Assembly (NCBI RefSeq): GCF_902498195.1
Contig: NZ_CABVIY010000007.1
Coordinates: 62,001 to 126,000, forward strand
Length of the DNA: 64,000 bases
Direction of reading: 5' to 3'
DNA from: Pseudomonas fluorescens
GTDB lineage: Bacteria; Pseudomonadota; Gammaproteobacteria; Pseudomonadales; Pseudomonadaceae
The translations under genes were made by a program, and so were the position numbers. Shown here piece after piece: positions 17,243 to 26,696 of the stretch (position 1 is the first letter of the stretch; every line of letters starts with the position of its first letter). Below the pieces are notes generated by a model. It ran no database searches. It was given only the letters and a program-made list of their open reading frames with translations, and was not told where the DNA came from.

Positions 17243-17653
17243 GTGAATAATATGATCAAAGACAAGCTGCGCATCTTGCTGGTGGAGGACCATCCGTTTC
17301 AACTCAAGGCCACTCAATACCTGCTTGAAAGTTACGGATTCACCCAATTGACCATGGCCGACTCTGCCCAAGGTGCCCTGGAGCACATGCTTGGCGCCAA
17401 GCAACCTTTTGATATTCTTTTGTGCGATCAATGTCTGCCCGACATTTGCGGTATTGAACTGGTCAAGTTCGCCAGTCACCTCGGAATGATCAAGCAAGCC
17501 ATTATTTTAAGTAGCCTTACAACCATTGAACTGGATCGGCTTGAAACCTTGGCAAGCATTCACGACCTCCCATTGCTGGGGTACTTGGTCAAGCCGCTGC
17601 AACAAACCGAATTTATCAAGCTATTGACTTCAACACCTTTTATAAACAGCTAA
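17243..17653 (+). CDS. Stand-alone response-regulator receiver protein
   Basis: 136 aa consisting only of a receiver domain: acidic pair in ILLVEDHPFQLK, phospho-acceptor Asp in LLCDQCLPDICG (about residue 64), switch Ser in AIILSSL and Lys in YLVKPL. The ILSS and GYLVKPL pattern resembles the receiver of RocR, which in P. aeruginosa ends in an EAL domain; here no output domain follows. It lies just before a BvgA-like regulator and BvgS-like kinase, so it may be a phosphate sink or an anti-regulator for them. Start GTG 17243; ATG 17252 is equally possible, and no clear ribosome-binding site is seen. Confidence 0.8.
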   Translation: MNNMIKDKLRILLVEDHPFQLKATQYLLESYGFTQLTMADSAQGALEHMLGAKQPFDILLCDQCLPDICGIELVKFASHLGMIKQAIILSSLTTIELDRLETLASIHDLPLLGYLVKPLQQTEFIKLLTSTPFINS

Positions 17654-17883
17654 ATATCAGACAAAAAACAATAAAAAAGTTCGATCCACCCCAAACAATT
17701 CCGAAAATAAATACAAATAACTTTTACCTCACCTCGTAATAAAACCCAATTGACGCGTAAGCCTATTCTTTTTTGCCTGTAGGAATGTTCCTATTTTGCC
17801 GCTACAGCTACGTCAGTTCATACGTCACTTCAACTATCTGAGCTAAGGTGCGCCCTTTATTTCAGCGCGCATGGGATTTTATT
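17654..17883. other. AT-rich intergenic region before the BvgA-like regulator
   Basis: 230 bp, noticeably AT-rich, between the receiver gene and the BvgA-like regulator. It carries a 14-bp palindrome at 17780-17793 and should hold the promoter of the regulator-kinase operon. No terminator hairpin is obvious after the receiver gene. Confidence 0.55.
17780..17793. promoter_or_regulatory. TAGGAA-TG-TTCCTA palindrome, candidate regulator site
   Basis: A perfect inverted repeat with 6-bp arms about 90 bp upstream of the BvgA-like gene. The TTCCTA arm resembles the TTTCCTA heptad reported for BvgA sites, though the two arms point outward here. Autoregulation by the adjacent regulator is inferred. 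Confidence 0.45.
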
Positions 17884-18510
17884 ATGAACTCCGTTTTTAT
17901 TGTCGACGATCACCCTGTCATACGGCTTGCCGTTCGAATGCTGCTTGAACACGAGGGCTACAAGGTTGTGGGGGAGACTGACAACGGGGTCGACGCCATG
18001 CAGATGGTGCGCGAATGCATGCCGGACCTGGTCATTCTCGACATCAGTATTCCCAAACTCGATGGCCTGGAGGTTCTGGCCCGGTTCAACGCAATGAGTA
18101 CTCCATTGAAAACATTGGTGCTCACTGCGCAATGCCCGACACTTTTCGGTATTCGCTGCATGCAGTCCGGTGCTTCTGGATATGTCTGTAAACAGGAAGA
18201 CCTGAGCGAACTGGTCAGCGCCATCAAGGCAGTTCTGTCAGGTTACAACTACTTTCCCAGCGAAGCCTTGAATCCGATTCGTGGTGACGAAGCACGCTGT
18301 GCCGAACTGGAACTGTTCAAGGCGGTGAACGACCGGGAGTTGATGGTGCTGCAACTTTTTGCACAAGGTCGTACCAACAAGGAAATTGCCAAGGGTATGT
18401 TTCTGAGTAACAAGACGGTCAGTACTTATAAAAAACGCCTCATGCAAAAACTCAGGGCCAAGTCTCTGGTTGAACTCATCGAGATGGCAAAACGCAATGC
18501 GTTAGTGTGA
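17884..18510 (+). CDS. LuxR/NarL-family response regulator (BvgA/RocA-like)
   Basis: 208 aa. Receiver domain with MNSVFIVDDHPVIRLAVRML, Asp in LVILDISIPKLDG (about residue 54) and Lys in GYVCKQEDLSEL. A LuxR-type helix-turn-helix (about 145-205) contains NDRELMVLQLFAQGRTNKEIA and SNKTVSTYKKRLMQKL. It is closest in type to BvgA, EvgA and the RocA regulators that partner BvgS-like kinases. Start ATG 17884. The kinase gene begins 8 bp after its stop, so the two form one operon. Confidence 0.9.
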   Translation: MNSVFIVDDHPVIRLAVRMLLEHEGYKVVGETDNGVDAMQMVRECMPDLVILDISIPKLDGLEVLARFNAMSTPLKTLVLTAQCPTLFGIRCMQSGASGYVCKQEDLSELVSAIKAVLSGYNYFPSEALNPIRGDEARCAELELFKAVNDRELMVLQLFAQGRTNKEIAKGMFLSNKTVSTYKKRLMQKLRAKSLVELIEMAKRNALV

Positions 18511-18518
18511 GGCACAGG

Positions 18519-21500
18519 ATGCCCAGTCGTGCGAAGAACTATCTGATACTGATTGCCGCTGGCCTTTGCCTGAGCACCCCATTGCTCGCGGCTGCGCAGA
18601 GTGAACATTATGAATTGCTGAGTCGCTCGGCGACCGCCCCCCTGAACATCCAGCTGGACGCCGCTCAAACGCAATGGCTCAAGAACAAACAGGAATTGAT
18701 CCTCGGCACTTCGGCGCCGGACTATCCGCCCTTCGACCTCACCCTAAGCGGCCACGACTACGAAGGCTTCACCGCCGATTACGCGGGGATCCTAGGCAAG
18801 CTCATCGATTTACCGATCCGGGTTCAGCGCTTTGCATCCCGGGGAGCCGCCATTGAAGCGCTCGAAAATGGCCAGGTCGACCTGCTCGGAACCGCCAACG
18901 GGTTCGAAGCGCGCAATGCCGAAATCGTCCTGTCCAGGCCCTATGCCGTGGACCAACCCGTCCTGGTAACCCGTGAAGGCGAGACCCGCTCCCTGACCGA
19001 TGGCCTCGCCGGCATGCGCCTGAGCATGGTCTATCACTACTTGCCGATGGAGGAAGTCAGGGCCCTGTATCCGAAAGCGATCATCAACGCCTACCCGTCC
19101 TATCAAAACGCGATCAATGCCGTGGCCTTCGATCAGGCGGACGTGTTTCTCGGCGATACCATTTCCACCCACTACATGATCAACAAGGGATACCTGAACA
19201 ACATCCGCATGGCTAACTTCGGCAAGCACGAAGCCTACGGGTTCAGTTTCGCAGTGCATCAGAACAACCCCGAACTGCTCGGCATCATTAATGCGATGCT
19301 CAAGGCCATTCCCGCCAGCGTTCGGGAAAACATCGCCAAACGCTGGAGTGCCGGCAGCGACATTCTGCTCACCGACCAAAAGCTGGAGCTCAGTTACAGC
19401 GAAGAACGCTGGCTGGCACGGCATCCGGTGGTTCGCGTGGTGGTCAATGAGGCTTACGCGCCCCTGTCGTTTTTCGACAGTGCTGGCAACTTTCGGGGTG
19501 TAGCCGCGGATTTGCTGGAGCTGATCAGATTACGCACCGGCTTACGCTTCGACATACAACGCAGTCGCAGCGATAGCGAAATGATCCAGCGAGTCACGGA
19601 TGGCCAGGCCGACCTGATCGCCGCACTGCTGCCCAGCGCGCAACGCGATGGCCTGCTGAATTTCAGCCGACCGTACCTGCAGAATTCCTATGTTTTGCTG
19701 ACGCGCAAGGCCGCCGACAGCCCGGCCAACCTGACGCAACTCGAGGGCAAGCGCCTGGCCATCGCCCAGGGGCATCCGCTGACGGCTTATTTGCGCAGCG
19801 ACTATCCACAGATAAAGCTCATCGAAACCCCCGACACCTTCAGCGCCGTGGAGAAGCTGGCCGACGGCCAGGCAGACGGCGCGGTGAACTCATTGGTGAT
19901 TGCCAACTACTTCATTTCATCGCAACTCTTCGAACACACCCTGCAGATCAGTACCACCATCGGCACCGAGCAGGCCGCGTTTTCCCTGGCAACCAACCGG
20001 GAGGGCAAGGAACTCCATGCCATTCTCGACAAGGCGCTATTGAGCATCGCGCCGGAGGAACTGGGCATCATCAACAGCCGCTGGCGTGGCTATTCCGCGT
20101 CTTCGCAAAGCACCTGGCACACCTACCACCGGCTGTTCTACCAAATCGTGATCGGGGCCGGCGTGCTATTGCTGATTTCCATGGCCTGGAACGCTTACAT
20201 GCGGCGCCAAATCAATCAACGCAAGGCCGCCGAGCGCGCACTGAACGATCAGTACGAGTTCATGCGTTCACTGGTAAACGGCACACCTCACCCGATTTAT
20301 GTACGCGATCGCCAGGGCCTGCTGCAAAGCTGCAATGACAGCTATCTGCAAGCCTTCAGCGCCAAGCGTGAAGAGGTCATCGGCAAAAGTGTCATCCAGG
20401 GCAGCCTGAGCAACGCCTTCGAAGCCCGGGAATACCAGGCCGACTACCAACGCGTCGTGGACGAAGGCAGACCACTGATTCTCGACCGACCGTTGCACAT
20501 CGGCGGGCGCCGATTGACGATCTATCACTGGATTCTCCCCTACCGTGATTCGAGCGGTGAAGTGCAAGGCATCATTGGGGGCTGGATCGATATCAGCGAG
20601 CGCCGGCAACTGTTCGATGACCTGCGCTGCGCGAAAGAGCGGGCCGACGAGGCCAACCGGGCCAAGAGCACCTTCCTGGCCACCATGAGTCACGAGATCC
20701 GCACCCCGATGAATGCCGTGATCGGCTTGCTCGAACTCACGCTCAAGCGTATTGAACGCCATCACCCGGATCGTCCCGCCATCGACGTGGCGTACAACTC
20801 GGCGAAGGACTTGCTGGAACTGATTGGCGACATCCTCGACATCGCGCGCATTGAATCCGGACACCTGAGTCTGAGCCCGGAACGGGTCAACCCGCAAGAA
20901 CTCGTGGCGTCCGTGGTCAGGATCTTCGACGGGCTGGCCCGGCAGAAAGCACTCACGCTCCAGCTGGACTTCAACCCGGTCAACCCACCTGTCGATGTCC
21001 TGCTGGATCCGCTGCGCTTCAAGCAGGTGCTGTCCAACCTGGTCAGCAATGCCATCAAGTTTACCGAGCAGGGTCACGTCAGGATTACCGTCGACATGCA
21101 CCTGACCGCCGAGCCCGATCAGGTGCAGATGCAGTTGCAGGTCGAGGACAGCGGCATCGGGATCAGCGCGCAGGATCAACAGCGCCTGTTCGAACCTTTC
21201 GCCCAGGCCGACAACGCCGGGCAAGCGGCCCGGGGTGGCGCCGGGCTTGGCCTGGTGATCAGCCGCAGCCTGTGCGACATGATGGGCGGGAGCCTGCAAC
21301 TGAGCAGTCAGCCAGGCATCGGTACGCAGGTCCGGATGTCGCTGTTGCTGCCGGCGTTGCCAGGCGCATGCGAGGTTGAAAAAACTGAAACGCGGATCCA
21401 CGTGGCCAGCGCCCCGTTGAACGTTCTGGTGGTCGATGATCATGCAGCCAATCGCTTGCTGATGTGTCAGCAACTGGAATTTCTGGGGCATCGATTCAGC

Positions 21501-22160
21501 GTTGCGACAGAGGGGCGCGAAGGGTTCGAGAAGTGGAAGACCAACGGGTTCGATCTGGTGATCGCCGATTGCAACATGCCGGTGATGAATGGTTACGAGC
21601 TGGCCCGCGCCATTCGCCGTCACGAAAAACAGCTGCAACAACCGCCTTGCACTGTCCTGGGTTTCACCGCCAATGCACAACCCGAAGAAGTTCAACGCTG
21701 CAAGAACGCCGGAATGAATGACTGTCTGTTCAAGCCCCTGACCCTGACCGCCTTGAGCCAATGGGTTGACGGCCTGGCGCCGGCCTCCCCCACACCGGCC
21801 TTCAGCCTTGAGGGGTTGCAGCAATTGACCGGTGGCAACCCGGCGCTCAACCAACGCCTGTTGACTGAGCTGCTGAACAGCAACCGCCTGGACCACCAGG
21901 GATTGCTCGCGCTGCAGGGCACCGCGGACCCGCAGGCATTTCTCGACATCGCCCACAAAATCAAGGGGGCCGCCCGCATCGTCCAGGCCACTCGATTGAT
22001 CGACAGCTGCGAAGCGCTTGAAGCCACGTGCCTGGGCCCATTCCATGCCGACAACGTCGCACAAAATTGCGCAGCCATGGAGCGCGCCCTGCTGGAACTG
22101 GACCAGGAACTGCTGCAACAGATCGGGCACAACGACGAAAGCAGAAAGACAGAGGCTTAA
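18519..22160 (+). CDS. BvgS/RocS-like unorthodox hybrid sensor histidine kinase
   Basis: 1213 aa. Signal peptide (1-30). Two tandem periplasmic Venus-flytrap solute-binding domains (about 50-275 and 300-525; the second opens PVVRVVVNEAYAPLSFFDS). Transmembrane helix about 545-565, then a PAS domain about 585-700. HisKA with His725 in ATMSHEIRTPMN, HATPase_c about 830-945, receiver with Asp1017 in IADCNMPVMNGYE, and Hpt with His1146 in IAHKIKGAARI. This is the complete BvgS/EvgS/RocS phosphorelay, feeding the regulator encoded just upstream. The periplasmic domains suggest amino-acid-like or other small ligands. ATG 18519 follows GAGG at good spacing; a GTG at 18507 is an alternative. Confidence 0.92.
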   Translation: MPSRAKNYLILIAAGLCLSTPLLAAAQSEHYELLSRSATAPLNIQLDAAQTQWLKNKQELILGTSAPDYPPFDLTLSGHDYEGFTADYAGILGKLIDLPIRVQRFASRGAAIEALENGQVDLLGTANGFEARNAEIVLSRPYAVDQPVLVTREGETRSLTDGLAGMRLSMVYHYLPMEEVRALYPKAIINAYPSYQNAINAVAFDQADVFLGDTISTHYMINKGYLNNIRMANFGKHEAYGFSFAVHQNNPELLGIINAMLKAIPASVRENIAKRWSAGSDILLTDQKLELSYSEERWLARHPVVRVVVNEAYAPLSFFDSAGNFRGVAADLLELIRLRTGLRFDIQRSRSDSEMIQRVTDGQADLIAALLPSAQRDGLLNFSRPYLQNSYVLLTRKAADSPANLTQLEGKRLAIAQGHPLTAYLRSDYPQIKLIETPDTFSAVEKLADGQADGAVNSLVIANYFISSQLFEHTLQISTTIGTEQAAFSLATNREGKELHAILDKALLSIAPEELGIINSRWRGYSASSQSTWHTYHRLFYQIVIGAGVLLLISMAWNAYMRRQINQRKAAERALNDQYEFMRSLVNGTPHPIYVRDRQGLLQSCNDSYLQAFSAKREEVIGKSVIQGSLSNAFEAREYQADYQRVVDEGRPLILDRPLHIGGRRLTIYHWILPYRDSSGEVQGIIGGWIDISERRQLFDDLRCAKERADEANRAKSTFLATMSHEIRTPMNAVIGLLELTLKRIERHHPDRPAIDVAYNSAKDLLELIGDILDIARIESGHLSLSPERVNPQELVASVVRIFDGLARQKALTLQLDFNPVNPPVDVLLDPLRFKQVLSNLVSNAIKFTEQGHVRITVDMHLTAEPDQVQMQLQVEDSGIGISAQDQQRLFEPFAQADNAGQAARGGAGLGLVISRSLCDMMGGSLQLSSQPGIGTQVRMSLLLPALPGACEVEKTETRIHVASAPLNVLVVDDHAANRLLMCQQLEFLGHRFSVATEGREGFEKWKTNGFDLVIADCNMPVMNGYELARAIRRHEKQLQQPPCTVLGFTANAQPEEVQRCKNAGMNDCLFKPLTLTALSQWVDGLAPASPTPAFSLEGLQQLTGGNPALNQRLLTELLNSNRLDHQGLLALQGTADPQAFLDIAHKIKGAARIVQATRLIDSCEALEATCLGPFHADNVAQNCAAMERALLELDQELLQQIGHNDESRKTEA

Positions 22161-22208
22161 CTATGCTTGGTCGCTGAGCAGTGTGTTAACCATCACGGAG
22201 TGACCTGC

Positions 22209-25154
22209 ATGCCCAACCCACTGCGCCCGGAGCCACGGCGATTTCCCCTGCACGTTCATATCAGTGTGATGTTTACCGTCCTGCTGTTGCTGACCGGGGT
22301 GGTGCTGGGCATTTTCAACTATCGGCAAACCACCCAGATCATCCTGTCCAGCAGCGAAAAGCTCTTCAATCGCATCGAGCAGGATGTGCGCCTGGATTTG
22401 AAAGCGACCTATGAACCGATCCGTCACCTGCTGAGCCTGCAAGTCGTGAACCCGGCGGTCCAGGCACCGAACCTGGAACAGCGCCTGGCGCTGCTCAAGC
22501 CTTTCAGCCAGTCGCTCACCGACAATCCCGACCTGGCGTCGCTGTACCTGGGCTATGGCGATGGTGATTTCTTCATGGTTCGCCCATTGCGCACCGCCTC
22601 CCTGAAAACCCTGCTCAACGCCCCGGAGACAGCGGCCTATCAAGTGTGGAGCATCGAGCGAAACGGCAGCGGCCAGGCGCACTCCCAATCGCTGTTTTTC
22701 GACCCGAACCTGGCGTTCATCAGCCGCCGGGACAACCCCGGCGACCCGTACGACCCGCGCAGTCGCGCCTGGTTTACCAGCGCCAGCCGCGACAATGACC
22801 AGATCACCACCGAACCCTACATTTTCTTCTCCACCCACAACGTCGGCACCACCCTGGCCCGGCGCAGTGGCGATCAAGTCGTGATGGGGGCGGACCTGAC
22901 CCTGGCCGAACTCAGTGCCACCCTGGCCAAGCATGTGGTGACCCCGGCCACCGAAATCGTGCTGTTCGATGCCCAGGGCAACGCCATTGCCTACCCCGAC
23001 GCCGGCCGGTTGATCGTCGACGACCAGACCGCCCGGCTGATCAAGGCCGCCGACCTGAGCCCGAGCCTGGGTGCACTGCTCAATGGCCCGGTCGAAGGCA
23101 ATCGCCTGGACGCCGGCGGTCGTCAATGGATTGTGGCCCGCAGCAGCATGCAGGAAGGCGGTCCCCGGGGACTGCAACTGGCGATGCTGGTGCCGGAAGA
23201 CGAACTGCTCGCCGATGCCTACCGCATGCGCTGGCAAGGCGCGCTGATTACCCTGGCGACGCTGCTGTTGTGCGTGCCGCTCGGCTGGCTGACCTCGCGA
23301 ATTCTGGTCAAGCCCTTGCGCGCCCTGGTGCGCGAAGCGGATGCGATACGCAGTTTCGATTTCAACGTACCGCTGTCCCGGCGCTCCCTGGTGCTCGAAA
23401 TCGACCAACTGAGTGTGTCGATGGCCCGCATGAAGGACACCCTGGCGAGTTTCTTCCAGATCACCGACAGCCTGAGCGCCGAAACCCGCTTCGCCCCGTT
23501 GCTGCAACGGGTGCTGTTTGAAACGGTGAAAATCGGTCAGGCCCAGGCCGGTCTGATCTACCTGCGTGAAGGTGATGGCGATCGCATGGAACCCCAGGGC
23601 CTGGTCATCAACGATACCGCGCAGCCCCTGTCGTCATTCGACATCCGGGCCCATGGGCTTCAGGACCCGAAGAGCCCGGCCTGGCTGCAGCAACTGGCGA
23701 GCGCCGACAATGTCGTCAGCAATCTCGGGTTCGAGCAAGCAGGGGATTTGCAGAAAGTGCTGTTGGCACTGGAGTGCCCTCGGGTTCATCTGATCGGCAT
23801 CCGCTTGCACAATCGCCATAACGAAACCGTGGGCCTGCTGGTCTTCCTGCTGGCCGACAGCGGCAACCAGAGCGATCTGGAAAAGCTGCGTCCGGATCGC
23901 ATTGCATTCCTGCAGGCCGTGTCCGGCGCAGCGGCGGTCAGCATCGAGAGCCAGCGCCTGCAAGCCCGGCAAAAACAGCTGCTGGACGCGTTTATCAAGC
24001 TGCTCGCCGGGGCGATTGACGCCAAGAGCCCCTACACCGGCGGGCATTGCCAGCGCGTGCCGGCCCTGGCCCTGATGCTGGCCCAGGCCGCCGCGGCCAG
24101 CAAAGACCCGGCCTTCGACGCCTATCAACCCACCGACGACGAATGGGAGGCGCTGCACATCGCCGCCTGGCTGCACGATTGCGGCAAGGTGACCACGCCG
24201 GAATACGTCGTGGACAAAGCCACGAAACTGGAAACCCTGAACGACCGTATCCACGAAGTTCGCACCCGTTTCGAGGTGCTCAAGCGCGATGTGTGGATCA
24301 ACTACTGGCAGGCGCTCGCCCAGGGGGGCGACGAGCAACACCTGTCGCAACGACGTGATGCCACGCTGAGCGAGCTGGATGATGATTTCGCCTTCATTGC
24401 CCGCTGCAATCTTGGCGGCGAGGCCATGGCCGAGAGCGACCTGCAACGCTTGCGCCGCATCGGCCAGCGCACCTGGGCGCGAACCCTGGATGACCGACTG
24501 GGCGTGTCCTGGGAAGAGAACCAGCGCCAGGCCCGTACCCCGGCGCCGACACTGCCGGTCACCGAGTCGCTGCTGGCGGACAAACCCGAACATCTATTCG
24601 ATCGCGCCGACGCCGAACTGATTGCGCCGGACAACCCCTGGGGGTTCAAGCTCGAGGTGCCGCGCCACAAGTACAACCGCGGCGAACTCTATAACCTGAG
24701 CATTACCCGCGGCACCCTGACGAGCGAAGAGCGCTACGTCATCAATCACCACATGGTGCAGACGATCCTGATGCTCAATCACCTGCCCTTTCCCGAGCAT
24801 CTGCGCAACGTCCCGGAAATCGCCGGTGGCCACCACGAAAAAATGGACGGCACCGGTTACCCCAAATGCTTGAAGCGCGAGGACATGAGCCTGCCGGCAC
24901 GGATGATGGCGATTGCCGATATTTTCGAGGCGCTGACCGCTGCCGACCGACCCTACAAGAAGGCCAAGTCCTTGAGCGAGGCGCTGGGCATCATGGCCAC
25001 CATGTGCCGGGATGCCCACATCGACCCGGAGTTGTTCGGGCTGTTCATCAAGGCGCGCGTCTACTTGCAGTACGCCGAGCGCTTCCTCGACCCACGGCAG
25101 ATTGATGCGGTTGACCCGTCAGGCCTGCTGATCAAGGCTGGCCTGTCGACGTGA
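22209..25154 (+). CDS. dCache-HAMP-GAF-HD-GYP c-di-GMP phosphodiesterase with large insert
   Basis: 981 aa; ATG 22209 with GGAG eight nt upstream. Transmembrane helix about 13-35, double-Cache periplasmic sensor (about 40-345; DPRSRAWFTSA is typical), second helix about 350-372, HAMP-like segment about 375-430, GAF about 440-590, then HD-GYP. The metal-binding HDCGK is at 656-660 and HHEKMDGTGYP starts at about 875. The spacing between them is about 219 residues, against roughly 60 in canonical HD-GYP, so about 150 extra residues interrupt the domain. Predicted to degrade c-di-GMP in response to an external ligand. It begins 48 bp after the BvgS-like gene and may belong to its operon. Confidence 0.88.
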   Translation: MPNPLRPEPRRFPLHVHISVMFTVLLLLTGVVLGIFNYRQTTQIILSSSEKLFNRIEQDVRLDLKATYEPIRHLLSLQVVNPAVQAPNLEQRLALLKPFSQSLTDNPDLASLYLGYGDGDFFMVRPLRTASLKTLLNAPETAAYQVWSIERNGSGQAHSQSLFFDPNLAFISRRDNPGDPYDPRSRAWFTSASRDNDQITTEPYIFFSTHNVGTTLARRSGDQVVMGADLTLAELSATLAKHVVTPATEIVLFDAQGNAIAYPDAGRLIVDDQTARLIKAADLSPSLGALLNGPVEGNRLDAGGRQWIVARSSMQEGGPRGLQLAMLVPEDELLADAYRMRWQGALITLATLLLCVPLGWLTSRILVKPLRALVREADAIRSFDFNVPLSRRSLVLEIDQLSVSMARMKDTLASFFQITDSLSAETRFAPLLQRVLFETVKIGQAQAGLIYLREGDGDRMEPQGLVINDTAQPLSSFDIRAHGLQDPKSPAWLQQLASADNVVSNLGFEQAGDLQKVLLALECPRVHLIGIRLHNRHNETVGLLVFLLADSGNQSDLEKLRPDRIAFLQAVSGAAAVSIESQRLQARQKQLLDAFIKLLAGAIDAKSPYTGGHCQRVPALALMLAQAAAASKDPAFDAYQPTDDEWEALHIAAWLHDCGKVTTPEYVVDKATKLETLNDRIHEVRTRFEVLKRDVWINYWQALAQGGDEQHLSQRRDATLSELDDDFAFIARCNLGGEAMAESDLQRLRRIGQRTWARTLDDRLGVSWEENQRQARTPAPTLPVTESLLADKPEHLFDRADAELIAPDNPWGFKLEVPRHKYNRGELYNLSITRGTLTSEERYVINHHMVQTILMLNHLPFPEHLRNVPEIAGGHHEKMDGTGYPKCLKREDMSLPARMMAIADIFEALTAADRPYKKAKSLSEALGIMATMCRDAHIDPELFGLFIKARVYLQYAERFLDPRQIDAVDPSGLLIKAGLST

Positions 25155-25161
25155 TCCTGAA

Positions 25162-25644
25162 TCAGCAATCGGTCAGGCGCAGGAAGATCGCCGCCAGCTG
25201 CTCGATTCCGGCCTGGTCCTGGGCAGTGAAGCGCGCCAGTTTCGGGCTGTCGAGGTCCAGCACGCCGATCAGGCGACCGTCCTTGACCAGCGGCACCACC
25301 AGCTCGCTGTTCGAGGCACTGTCACAGGCGATGTGCCCAGGGAACGCGTGCACGTCTTCTACCAGCTGCGTCTGCAAGGTCGCCGCCGCCGTCCCGCACA
25401 CGCCCCGGCCGAACGGGATCCGCACGCAGGCGATCTGCCCCTGGAACGGGCCCAGCACCAGTTCTTCGTTGCGATTGAGGTAGAAACCGGCCCAGTTCAG
25501 GTCATCGAGCTGATTGAACAGAAATGCCGAGAACTGCGCGGCGTTGGCGATGAAATCCCGCTCGTCCGCCAACAGTGACTCAAGCTGTGCGTGCAGCATG
25601 CCGTAGCCTTCGAGGCCCTGGCCGCTCTTTTGTAAATCGATCAT
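25162..25644 (-). CDS. msrC: Free methionine-(R)-sulfoxide reductase (GAF-domain MsrC type)
   Basis: 160 aa single GAF domain. LDDLNWAGFYL, the Cys blocks VRIPFGRGVCGTAA (about residue 84) and DVHAFPGHIACDSASNSELV (about 108) are those of fRMsr enzymes, which reduce free methionine-R-sulfoxide with thioredoxin. The final segment RLIGVLDLDSPKLARFT is also family-typical. The ATG at 25644 overlaps the stop of the upstream DUF815 gene as ATGA, indicating coupled translation. It fits the oxidative-repair content of the next 5 kb (gpx, msrB). Confidence 0.88.
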   Translation of the reverse strand: MIDLQKSGQGLEGYGMLHAQLESLLADERDFIANAAQFSAFLFNQLDDLNWAGFYLNRNEELVLGPFQGQIACVRIPFGRGVCGTAAATLQTQLVEDVHAFPGHIACDSASNSELVVPLVKDGRLIGVLDLDSPKLARFTAQDQAGIEQLAAIFLRLTDC

Positions 25645-26531
25645 GCCTTGTGCTCCAACAGTTTCAGCCCGACCCAATAGCGGGCAAATTGATACGCGCA
25701 ACGTCCGTTACGATTGCCGCGCCCCGTGGCCCAGCGCACCGCGAGGATGTCCAGCTCTTCGGTGCGCTGCCACTTGAGGCCAGCCTTGTCGGCCAGTTGA
25801 CCAATCCAGTGTTCGACGACGTCGAGAAAGTGTTCCTGGGTAAATGGATAGAAAGACAGCCACAGGCCGAAGCGATCCGACAGGGCGATCTTGTCCTCCA
25901 CCGCCTCGCTGGGGTGCAATTCGCCATCGACCCTTTTCCAGTTTTCGTTATCGCTTTCCTTCTCCGGCACCAGGTGGCGACGGTTGGAGGTGGCGTACAG
26001 CAACACGTTGTCCGGTGCCTGTTCGAGGGAACCGTCGAGTACACTTTTGAGCACGCGATAGTCACCCTCGCCTGACTCAAACGACAGGTCATCGCAAAAC
26101 AGCACGAAGCGCTGTGGCAATTTCGCGACCTGTTCGACCACCCGTGGCAAGTCCGCCAGGTGGTCGCGCTCGATCTCGATCAGGCGCAAACCGGCCTGGG
26201 CGTGCTCGGCCAGCAAGGCGCGGACCAGCGACGATTTTCCGGTACCGCGCGAGCCCCAGAGTAGGGCGTGGTTGGCCGGCATGCCATCGAGAAACTGCTG
26301 GGTGTTGCGCCCCAGTTGCTCCACTTGCCGGTCGACACCGATCAGGTCGGACAGACGCATGTCGAGGCTGACCTGCAGCGGTAGCAGGAAACCGCTGCGC
26401 CCCTCGCGCTGCCAGCGCGCAGCCAGGCAGGTTGTCCAGTCGATGGCTTGCCGGGGGGCGGGCAGCAGCGGTTCGATACGGGCCAGAACGGCATCGGCGC
26501 GTTCAAGAAAAGCATTCAATCGGGAATCCAC
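25641..26531 (-). CDS. DUF815-family AAA+-like ATP-binding protein
   Basis: 296 aa from GTG 26531, which has GGAG five nt upstream. The upstream frame extends further but has no family similarity. Walker A is in LLWGSRGTGKSSLVRALL (about residue 95), Walker B-like in RFVLFCDDLSFE, and sensor 1-like in LLYATSNRRHL. The DUF815 family is widespread in proteobacteria, but its role is unknown. Divergent from sagS and co-translated with msrC, so a link to protein or methionine oxidation repair is possible but unproven. Confidence 0.88.
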   Translation of the reverse strand: MDSRLNAFLERADAVLARIEPLLPAPRQAIDWTTCLAARWQREGRSGFLLPLQVSLDMRLSDLIGVDRQVEQLGRNTQQFLDGMPANHALLWGSRGTGKSSLVRALLAEHAQAGLRLIEIERDHLADLPRVVEQVAKLPQRFVLFCDDLSFESGEGDYRVLKSVLDGSLEQAPDNVLLYATSNRRHLVPEKESDNENWKRVDGELHPSEAVEDKIALSDRFGLWLSFYPFTQEHFLDVVEHWIGQLADKAGLKWQRTEELDILAVRWATGRGNRNGRCAYQFARYWVGLKLLEHKA

Positions 26532-26696
26532 GTCTTCTCCTCGGGCACGTTCACAGTAATGATGGCGATACAGCGACGAAGCACGGCATTCAATGTGCGG
26601 CGATCCCCCTGTACAAGGGCTCGCGAGAGCATCGGTATCCATGCATGATCGACTATGCTTGAGCAGCGAAGGGAAACGGAAGTGGTTCAGCACCCC

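Noticed and set aside
20268..22130. 620-codon open frame antisense to the BvgS-like kinase
   Set aside because: Such long antisense frames are common in GC-rich coding DNA; it has no domain similarity, and the kinase on the other strand is complete.
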